Under the pieces are notes generated by a model. That model was not told where the DNA came from. It worked only from the letters and a program-made list of their open reading frames with translations, and searched no databases. Made by a program: the position numbers and the translations under genes. A stretch of DNA of 7,923 nucleotides from Candidatus Hydrogenedentota bacterium (GTDB lineage: Bacteria > Hydrogenedentota > Hydrogenedentia > Hydrogenedentales > CAITNO01). Numbering within the stretch: the first letter of the stretch is position 1; every line of letters begins with the position of its first letter. Below are positions 1-5,319 of this stretch, in pieces. The stretch is from the NCBI GenBank assembly GCA_007118765.1, contig SKQZ01000146.1:1-7923 (forward strand), read 5' to 3'.

Positions 1-42
1 GAATTTTCCGGGCCAGTCCGCCACTTACAATAAGGAGATAAC

Positions 43-1254
43 ATGAAGGCTTATTCTTTCTTTTCAATGGCATTGCTTATCGTCTTGGCGGCAGCCGGTT
101 CAACCGGCACAGCCTTGGAATTGACCCTATACGAACACGACACGTTGACACGGCAGCGCACGGCCTACGAAAACGACGTGCCGGAAACGACGGCGGCAGC
201 GGAACGATTGCTGGAGGAGGCGGAATCGGCGTTGGACGCCGGGCCGTTTTCGGTTACATTCAAGGCGGAAACCCCGCCGAGCGGCGACAAACGCGATTAC
301 ATGAGTCAGGGCCCCTACTGGTGGCCTAACCCGGACACCGAGGACGGCCTTCCCTATATCCGGCGCGACGGTGAACGCAACCCCGAAGCGAACAAATTGG
401 ACCGGCGCCCGCTGGGACAAATGACAACTGCGACCAACACGCTTGCGCTGGCCTATTTCTTCAGCGGCGATGAACGTTATGCCGCCCGAGCCGCCAAGTT
501 GTTGCACGTATGGTTCCTTTCGCCGGAAACCGGCATGAACCCCCACCTGGAGTATGGACAACGTATTCCGGGGCGCACCGAGGGGCGCGGCATCGGGATT
601 ATTGACACGCGCAGCCTGATGTACACGGGCGACACGGCCACGTTGCTGTTGGGCTCGGAAGCGTGGGACGACGAAGCGCACGATGCGCTTAAAGACTGGT
701 TTCGCGCCTACCTGACCTGGCTGCTGGAAAGCGACCACGGAAAAACCGAGGCGCGCCATTACAATAACCACGGCACATGGTATGACGCCCAAGTGGCGGC
801 CTTTGCCTTGTTTGCGGGCAAGGAGGACATTGCCCGCAATATCATTGACGAAAAAACGCGGGAACGGGTGGGCGAACACATTGAGCCGGACGGCAGTCAA
901 CCGCACGAACTGGGCCGCACCCTGCCGGCGCTTTACAGCATCTTCAACTTGGAAGGGTTTGTTGATCTGGCGATGATGGGCGCCCGGGTTGGCGTTGATC
1001 TCTGGCATTATGAAACGGACGATGGACGAAGCATACGACAAGCGCTGGACTATCTCGTGCTCTACGCGGCGGGAGAACGGGAATGGGACTACCCCGACCT
1101 GCGCACCCCGAATTGGGCACGCATGGCCGCTACGCTTCGTCGTGCCGCCGTGGCCTATGAACACCCTGAATATGAGGCGTTACTGCACCAGATGCTGGGC
1201 GAAGACGCGCCACGCCATCGAATCAATCTGCTGTACCGCAGCATCGCCGATTGA
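43..1254 (+). CDS. Secreted alginate-lyase-family polysaccharide lyase
   Basis: A 403-residue protein of the alginate lyase family (Pfam Alginate_lyase, PF05426 type, an alpha/alpha-barrel fold), expected to cleave uronic-acid-containing polysaccharide by beta-elimination. Residues 1-24 form a signal peptide (Lys2, a hydrophobic stretch about 5-18, likely cleavage near Ala24), so it acts in the periplasm or outside the cell. Family landmarks are visible: SQGPYWWPNPD at 88-98, the NNHG motif at 241-244 with the likely catalytic Asn/His pair, and DGSQPHELGRT at 283-293 followed by Tyr298, which fits the general base/acid Tyr of these lyases. The length is normal for the family. The start is supported by AAGGAG at 32-37, five bases before ATG. 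The substrate cannot be read from sequence: alginate, glucuronan or another polyuronate are all possible (members of PL5, PL38 and related families share this domain). The next gene is also exported. Confidence 0.88.
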   Translation: MKAYSFFSMALLIVLAAAGSTGTALELTLYEHDTLTRQRTAYENDVPETTAAAERLLEEAESALDAGPFSVTFKAETPPSGDKRDYMSQGPYWWPNPDTEDGLPYIRRDGERNPEANKLDRRPLGQMTTATNTLALAYFFSGDERYAARAAKLLHVWFLSPETGMNPHLEYGQRIPGRTEGRGIGIIDTRSLMYTGDTATLLLGSEAWDDEAHDALKDWFRAYLTWLLESDHGKTEARHYNNHGTWYDAQVAAFALFAGKEDIARNIIDEKTRERVGEHIEPDGSQPHELGRTLPALYSIFNLEGFVDLAMMGARVGVDLWHYETDDGRSIRQALDYLVLYAAGEREWDYPDLRTPNWARMAATLRRAAVAYEHPEYEALLHQMLGEDAPRHRINLLYRSIAD

Positions 1255-1294
1255 TACGGTTTGTCACGTTACGATTGACACACTGCGTATTCCG

Positions 1295-1324
1295 TTGCAT
1301 GAACACGTACGTTTTCGCTAGGAT
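1295..1324 (+). promoter_or_regulatory. Candidate sigma70-like promoter for the PqaA-type gene
   Basis: TTGCAT (1295-1300) and TAGGAT (1319-1324) are spaced by 18 bp and sit about 60 bp before the next ATG in an AT-rich spacer. Each hexamer matches the consensus at four of six positions, so this is only a moderate candidate. The spacer between the boxes is filled by the palindrome at 1301-1316, which would suit repression by steric block. Confidence 0.35.
1301..1316. promoter_or_regulatory. Operator-like palindrome
   Basis: The 16 bases GAACACGTACGTTTTC form an inverted repeat with seven of eight pairs complementary (GAAnACGTACGTnTTC), centred on CGTACG. The position, between candidate -35 and -10 boxes ahead of an exported-protein gene, is what one expects of a dimeric repressor site, and the half-site resembles those of several sugar-responsive regulator families. 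No regulator gene lies in the window, and a chance palindrome cannot be excluded. Confidence 0.35.
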
Positions 1325-1380
1325 GTATTGTGTTATTGAAAGTGAGATATTTTTCTTCTTGCAATCTATAAGGAGCCACA

Positions 1381-2703
1381 ATGATGAAACGTCTTTCTTT
1401 CCTTTCCGTCATTATGTTGGCGGGATTACTGCTGACACCGGTCCTCTGGGCGGATTTGGTGGAGTATGTAACGCGACCGGACGACAGCTTTGCGGTGGAA
1501 GTGGTTGACAGACAGCCTGTTGAAGGGGGTGTCGCTGTCTTTGCGCGCCTTACATCGCAAACATGGCAGGATATTCCCTGGCAACACTGGTTGGTCATTT
1601 TCCGTCCGGACACGGTTACGCACCCGGATAATATGGTGCTGGTTGTGGGCGGCGGCAATATCCGGGAAACACCGCCGGGGCTCGGCGGCGGCGAAGCACG
1701 GGCGGCCCAACAAGTGGCCGTGGCCACGCAATCGGCCATTGCGCTGGTCAATCAAGTGCCCAATCAACCGTTGTTTGGCGGCCTGCGGGAAGACCACCTT
1801 ATCGCCTATACCTATGATAAATACCTGCAAGGGGAAGGCGACGATTGGCCGTTGCTGTTGCCCATGGCCAAAAGCGCCGTGAAAGCCATGGATGCCACAC
1901 AGCAGGTCATGCGCGAAGAGTTTGAACAGGAGGTCACGGGCTTCTTGTTAACGGGCGGCTCCAAACGGGGCTGGACCTCATGGCTGGCCGCCGCGTCGGG
2001 CGATGACCGGGTTATCGCCATTGCACCGGCGGTTATTGACATGCTGAATGTCGTGCCGCAGATGCGTCATCAACTGGCCTCCTATGGTGAATACAGCAAC
2101 CAGATTGACGAGTATACGGAGTTGGGCCTGCAAGAGCGCATGGAAACGCCGGACGGTGAAAAACTGCGCGACATGGTGGACCCGTACTCTTACCTGGAAA
2201 CGCTCACGATGCCGAAAATGGTCATTCTTGGCACCAACGATCCGTATTGGACGGTTGATGCCGCGAATTTCTATTTTCCGGGCCTGCTCGGTGAGAAGCA
2301 TCTGATTTATCAACCGAATGCGGGCCATGATATTACGTTGAACGGCGTGTCCGCCCTTTCCCACTTCTTTTATATGCTGCAACGAGGCGAGTCGTATCCC
2401 GCCATCACATGGGATATCCCCGAACCGGGCCGCATTACCGTGGAGTGGGACCATCCCGATGGCACGGCTTATTTGTGGAGGGCCTTTTCCGACAACCGTG
2501 ATTTCCGCGATTCGGTGTGGATGAGCGAAATTCTTGAAGGCGACGGTAAAGTTGAAGCGGTGGTGGACGCACCGGAATCGGGCTGGATCGCCTATTATGT
2601 CGAAGTGCGCTGGCCCGGCGAGCTGGCGTTTCCGTACGGCAATTGCACCGAGATTACGGTGCTCCCCGATACCATGCCTTTTGACCCAGAGGCCATTGAG
2701 TAA
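1381..2703 (+). CDS. PhoPQ-activated pathogenicity-related (PqaA-type) exported protein
   Basis: A 440-residue protein of the PhoPQ-activated pathogenicity-related family (PF10142; Salmonella PqaA is the founder). Residues 1-24 are a signal peptide (MMKR, hydrophobic core to about 20, cleavage likely after Ala24). The mature part has an alpha/beta-hydrolase layout: TGGSKRGWTS at 191-200 with the presumed nucleophile Ser194, GTNDPYW at 284-290 with acid Asp287, and NAGHDI at 313-318 with His316. The family motif PNQPLFGG is at 127-134. Residues after about 340 form the beta-rich C-terminal part usual in the family. AAGGAG at 1370-1375 lies 5 bases before ATG 1381 and 8 before ATG 1384, so either Met may start; the family-level call is unaffected. 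The biochemical substrate of this family is not well defined. The neighbouring polysaccharide lyase suggests, but does not prove, a role on carbohydrate esters or related envelope or extracellular material. Confidence 0.9.
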   Translation: MMKRLSFLSVIMLAGLLLTPVLWADLVEYVTRPDDSFAVEVVDRQPVEGGVAVFARLTSQTWQDIPWQHWLVIFRPDTVTHPDNMVLVVGGGNIRETPPGLGGGEARAAQQVAVATQSAIALVNQVPNQPLFGGLREDHLIAYTYDKYLQGEGDDWPLLLPMAKSAVKAMDATQQVMREEFEQEVTGFLLTGGSKRGWTSWLAAASGDDRVIAIAPAVIDMLNVVPQMRHQLASYGEYSNQIDEYTELGLQERMETPDGEKLRDMVDPYSYLETLTMPKMVILGTNDPYWTVDAANFYFPGLLGEKHLIYQPNAGHDITLNGVSALSHFFYMLQRGESYPAITWDIPEPGRITVEWDHPDGTAYLWRAFSDNRDFRDSVWMSEILEGDGKVEAVVDAPESGWIAYYVEVRWPGELAFPYGNCTEITVLPDTMPFDPEAIE

Positions 2704-2749
2704 AACATTGGCCCTGTGGCGGCATTCGCGTATGGCGCATGTGTTGCGC

Positions 2750-2755
2750 TACAAT
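2750..2755 (+). promoter_or_regulatory. Possible -10 box directly ahead of truA
   Basis: TACAAT, five of six matches to the -10 consensus and the same hexamer as in the two better promoters of this window. It ends 8 bases before the truA ATG, so a transcript starting at the usual distance would begin at or next to the start codon. No good -35 hexamer is seen 16-19 bp upstream, which keeps this a weak call. Confidence 0.25.
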
Positions 2756-2763
2756 CTGCGGTC

Positions 2764-3582
2764 ATGGAAAACGCCACGCTAAAATGTATCGTCCGCTATA
2801 ACGGCGCCCCCTTCGCCGGATGGCAACGACAGCCCGGACAACGCACCGTGCAAGGTGAAATCGAAGGGGCGTTGTCCCGTATCGCCAACAGCCCGATTGC
2901 CATACAGGGCGCGGGGCGCACGGATGCAGGCGTACATGCGCTGGGACAGGTGTTCTCCTGCCAATGGCCGGGTACGCCGCCATCACGATTGGCGCACGCC
3001 GTATCGTGCATGCTTGCCCCGGACATCCACCTTGTCTCCGTTGAAGCTGCGCAGCCGGATTTCAATGCCCGTTTCCACGCACAGTGGAAGCGCTATGTCT
3101 ACGCATTTGATTTCGGGCGCGTGGCTGATCCCTTTTCGGCATGTTTTGCCTGGCATGTTCCCTACCGTGTTGATTTAGACTTGATGCGCAAAACACTCAA
3201 GCAGTTCGTCGGCGCCCATGATTTTGCCGGGTTCCAGAGCGCAGGCAGCCAGATATGGGAAACCAAACGAACCATTTATACCGCAGAGCTGCTACACGGC
3301 GGCTTTTGCGGCTCCACAGACAACGATCACCTGTACCGCATTGAACTGACGGGCGATGGTTTTCTCTATAAGATGGTGCGCAATATCTGCGGCACCCTCG
3401 TGGAAGTTGCCCGGGGCCGGTTTACACCGGCATTCGCTGGACAATTGCTCGCTGCAGGCGATGTTTTTCGCGGACACTGTGCGCCACCCCACGGGCTTGC
3501 GCTGGCAACAGTTTCGTATGACCCCTATCCCGGTGGCGCAGCCCTGGATGATGCAGACTGCGCCACACTGTCGCGTTTATGA
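2764..3582 (+). CDS. truA: tRNA pseudouridine(38-40) synthase TruA
   Basis: A 272-residue TruA, which isomerises uridines 38-40 in the anticodon arm of many tRNAs in the cytoplasm. Numbered from the ATG at 2764: KCIVRYNGAPFAGWQRQ at 7-23 is the classic N-terminus; GAGRTDAGVHAL at 49-60 carries the catalytic Asp54; KRYVYAF follows RFHAQW; GDGFLYKMVRNICGTLVEV is the second conserved block; and APPHGLALATVSYD closes the protein. The frame is open back to a GTG at 2716, but homology starts just after ATG 2764, so I use that start. No Shine-Dalgarno sequence precedes either start. TACAAT at 2750-2755 would place transcription initiation close to the ATG, which allows a leaderless mRNA. It lies 60 bp after the PqaA-type gene, with no obvious functional link. 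Confidence 0.96.
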   Translation: MENATLKCIVRYNGAPFAGWQRQPGQRTVQGEIEGALSRIANSPIAIQGAGRTDAGVHALGQVFSCQWPGTPPSRLAHAVSCMLAPDIHLVSVEAAQPDFNARFHAQWKRYVYAFDFGRVADPFSACFAWHVPYRVDLDLMRKTLKQFVGAHDFAGFQSAGSQIWETKRTIYTAELLHGGFCGSTDNDHLYRIELTGDGFLYKMVRNICGTLVEVARGRFTPAFAGQLLAAGDVFRGHCAPPHGLALATVSYDPYPGGAALDDADCATLSRL

Positions 3583-3718
3583 CGACGGGATCATCACGCC
3601 TCCCCTCCCCCTGCTTATCTCTTTTGCCTCTTCCAAACTCGAATAACTTGCGTTTTCGGACGCCATACATCTACAATATATACGTTCTTGATAGACGGAC
3701 TATATAAGGATGTTGTAC
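3583..3718. other. Intergenic spacer with pyrimidine-rich tract
   Basis: This spacer separates truA from the GGDEF gene. Bases 3599-3634 on the + strand are pyrimidine except for three purines (3613, 3617 and 3626). I see no stable hairpin with a T-run, so no clear intrinsic terminator for truA. A C/T-rich, G-poor RNA of this kind could serve as a Rho-loading site, but that is speculation. The downstream part carries the promoter listed separately. Confidence 0.5.
3648..3677 (+). promoter_or_regulatory. Sigma70-like promoter for the receiver-PAS-GGDEF gene
   Basis: TTGCGT (3648-3653) and TACAAT (3672-3677) are separated by 18 bp. A start site about 7 bases downstream of the -10 box would give a leader of roughly 35 nt containing the AAGGA ribosome-binding site at 3706-3710. 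This makes the gene an independent transcription unit rather than part of a truA operon. Confidence 0.5.
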
Positions 3719-5032
3719 ATGGTCTTGTCAGACGAGAGGCAATCAGACAAACCCTCCGCGTGTGCCTGTGACTGCGAACAGTACCCTCAGAAAAGTGTGC
3801 TGATAGCAGACCCCGGCAAGCGCATCGTCAAATATACCCGCCGCATATTGGAAAAGCATCTTGGGTGTCGTGTTGATGCCGCACATGATGCCCATCAGGC
3901 CATGTCCCTGTTGGACAGCACGGCCTATGATGCGGTGATCTACAACATGGCCCTGCCCGGCATTGAAGCCTTTGACCTGCCGCGAGAAGCGCGCAGCGCT
4001 TTTCCCTATGTGGGCATTATTGCCACCAGCGATAACACAATTCGCTTCCCCTATGTCCGGGCGATTCGCGGCGGCGCCACCGATTTTATGGCCAAGCCCT
4101 ATTTGCCTGCCGAGGTCCTTGCGAAAACCGTCCGTGTGTTTCATGAAGCCGCCCTGCAGGAACAACGACGACTTGAATCGCTCAAATATAAAGGCTTGTT
4201 CGATCTCAGCATAGATGGCATGGCCCTGCTGGATGGGGGCGGCGCCGTTATTGAGGACGTGAATCGGTCGTTGCTGGAATTGATGGGCGAAAAAAAGGCC
4301 AACCTTGTGGGCAAACCCGCGTCCATGTTGCTGGATACGGACGACCGCTACCGCTTTGAGCAATGGCTGTCCTTATGCGCCCTTATCGGTCGGGGCGCCA
4401 TCTCGGACTTGAAGTTGGCCCATGCAACCGAGGCAACGGTATATGTGGACATCTCCATGGCCATCATCAAGAACGAAGCACAATCGGGCATTTTTCTGGT
4501 GGTTAAGAACATCACGGAACGCCGGGAAATGCAGCTGCGGCTCGATGAAATTACCCAGCGCGATCTTTTGACCGGCCTGTTCAACCGTCGCTCCTTTGTG
4601 AGCAGAATTCATGCCGCCGTGCGTAGCGTACAAGAATACAACATCCCCACTACGCTTATGCTGCTGGACATAGATAATATGAAAGGGTTTAACGATACCC
4701 ATGGCCATGCGGCCGGCGATCAGATACTGGTGGAGGCAGCCGCGGCCATTTCCATGCACATTCATCCCAACACCGGCGACGCATGTTTCCGCTACGACGG
4801 CGATGAATTTGCCGTCCTGTTGACGGGCATTGACGTGGACGAAGGCCGTCAGGTTGCCAAATACATTCAAGACGAGTTCTACAGCCGCGACACCAAAGGC
4901 GTAACCATGAGCATTGGCCTCGCCGCATATCAAAACGACCATACTGTGGAAGATTTTGTGCGTGCAGCGGAAACGGCGGTTGTGGAGGCAAAGGCAACCG
5001 GCAAAAGCACCATCAGCGCGGCACGCGGTTAA
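3719..5032 (+). CDS. Receiver-PAS-GGDEF protein, predicted diguanylate cyclase with degenerate receiver
   Basis: A 437-residue soluble signalling protein, predicted to make cyclic di-GMP from two GTP. Two ATGs compete: 3710 abuts the AAGGA (3706-3710), while 3719 is 8 bases beyond it, so I choose 3719. Residues about 26-145 form a CheY-like receiver (VLIADPGK at 27-34, IIATS at 100-104, FMAKPY at 123-128), but the usual phospho-accepting Asp is Asn76 (YNMALPG) and the second acidic-pocket Asp is Pro32. Residues about 155-270 are a PAS/PAC sensor (LFDLSIDGMALLD, then VVKNITERREMQ). The GGDEF domain starts at RDLLTGLFNRRSF (281-293), with LDIDNMKGFND and GHAAGD for metal and GTP binding. The signature loop is DGDEF (360-364) instead of GGDEF, and the inhibitory-site RxxD position reads NTGD. 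A CxCxC cluster is at 15-19. There is no membrane segment and no EAL domain. Catalytic activity is likely but unproven because of the loop change. Confidence 0.9.
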   Translation: MVLSDERQSDKPSACACDCEQYPQKSVLIADPGKRIVKYTRRILEKHLGCRVDAAHDAHQAMSLLDSTAYDAVIYNMALPGIEAFDLPREARSAFPYVGIIATSDNTIRFPYVRAIRGGATDFMAKPYLPAEVLAKTVRVFHEAALQEQRRLESLKYKGLFDLSIDGMALLDGGGAVIEDVNRSLLELMGEKKANLVGKPASMLLDTDDRYRFEQWLSLCALIGRGAISDLKLAHATEATVYVDISMAIIKNEAQSGIFLVVKNITERREMQLRLDEITQRDLLTGLFNRRSFVSRIHAAVRSVQEYNIPTTLMLLDIDNMKGFNDTHGHAAGDQILVEAAAAISMHIHPNTGDACFRYDGDEFAVLLTGIDVDEGRQVAKYIQDEFYSRDTKGVTMSIGLAAYQNDHTVEDFVRAAETAVVEAKATGKSTISAARG

Positions 5033-5074
5033 GTTGCGTATTTTACCGGGTTCCGCCGCGGGCTTTCACGACTG

Positions 5075-5091
5075 TTCGGTGATTCACTGAA
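5075..5091. repeat. Short inverted repeat after the GGDEF gene
   Basis: TTCGGTGATTCACTGAA folds on itself around one central base with eight pairs, one of them G-T in RNA. It lies 43 bp past the stop codon. It is followed by A-rich rather than T-rich sequence, so it is not a standard intrinsic terminator for the + strand. It could be a protein-binding site or a weak 3'-end stabilising hairpin. Confidence 0.4.
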
Positions 5092-5113
5092 AGAAAAACC
5101 GCATTCGCCATTA

Positions 5114-5202
5114 ATATAATCGTCTTTGCGAGGAAGGCGACAGCCCGACGCGGCAATCTGGGACATGAGATTGCGTCGCTGCGCTCGCAATGACGATATA
5201 AT
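5114..5202. mobile_element. MITE/REP-like palindromic element with 7-bp direct repeats
   Basis: Bases 5121-5195 form a long imperfect palindrome. The outer ends CGTCTTTGCGAG (5121-5132) and CTCGCAATGACG (5184-5195) are inverted repeats with 11 of 12 matches. The inner parts CGACGCGGCAATCT (5146-5159) and AGATTGCGTCG (5168-5178) also pair around an 8-base loop. The sequence ATATAAT occurs directly at both boundaries (5114-5120 and 5196-5202), as expected of a target-site duplication. There is no room for a transposase, so it would be a non-autonomous element moved in trans. Very similar TTGCGAG...CTCGCAATGACG palindromes are dispersed in many bacterial genomes; the family name is not something I can assign from sequence alone. 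Confidence 0.65.
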
Positions 5203-5231
5203 GAGATCGTGCCGCTTCGCCTGCGATGACG
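5203..5231. repeat. Second, diverged copy of the element's right arm
   Basis: The 29 bases beginning GAGATCGTGCC and ending TGCGATGACG match the layout of the element's right arm (AGATTGCG...CGCAATGACG) with scattered changes. It directly follows the ATATAAT direct repeat. No matching left arm is seen upstream of the first element, so this looks like the remnant of an older, partly lost copy or of a nested insertion. Confidence 0.5.
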
Positions 5232-5319
5232 GTACTCTTATGTTACTGATGTTACAAAGCGATTTCTTATCATTAGTCCACGGACCGGACCCTATACACA
5301 AGGCTCAAGAGGAACGCTC

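Larger units (their letters stand above)
1255..1380. other. Intergenic spacer with no gene
   Basis: This 126-bp spacer separates two genes for exported proteins. It is clearly more AT-rich than the flanking genes, especially 1320-1372. I see no hairpin followed by a T-run, so no intrinsic terminator for the lyase gene. A TTGACA hexamer lies at 1275-1280 but has no convincing -10 box at the right distance. The candidate promoter and palindrome are listed separately. Confidence 0.6.
5033..5319. other. Non-coding spacer with inverted repeat and palindromic element
   Basis: 287 bp between the GGDEF gene and the radical SAM gene. The first part holds a 17-bp inverted repeat. The middle is a palindromic element with flanking direct repeats plus a second partial arm. 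The last 90 bp lead to the ribosome-binding site AGAGGA (5308-5313) of the next gene; a weak -10-like TATACA at 5293-5298 lacks a good -35. I see no credible small gene or structured RNA family here. Confidence 0.6.

Noticed and set aside
26..31. TACAAT ahead of the lyase gene as a -10 box.
   Set aside because: A start about 7 bases later would exclude the strong AAGGAG site from the mRNA, and no -35 box fits in the available sequence. The real promoter is probably upstream of the window.
127..1164. A long minus-strand frame of 345 codons opposite the lyase gene.
   Set aside because: It is the mirror of a clearly conserved gene in GC-rich sequence; its translation has no recognisable motif and no ribosome-binding site.
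1275..1280. A perfect TTGACA hexamer after the lyase stop codon.
   Set aside because: At 16-18 bp downstream there is only CATGAA-like sequence, so no matching -10 box; kept only as a note.
5114..5231. The repeated palindromic arms as a possible CRISPR array.
   Set aside because: There is only one full palindrome plus one arm, with no regular spacers and no cas genes.
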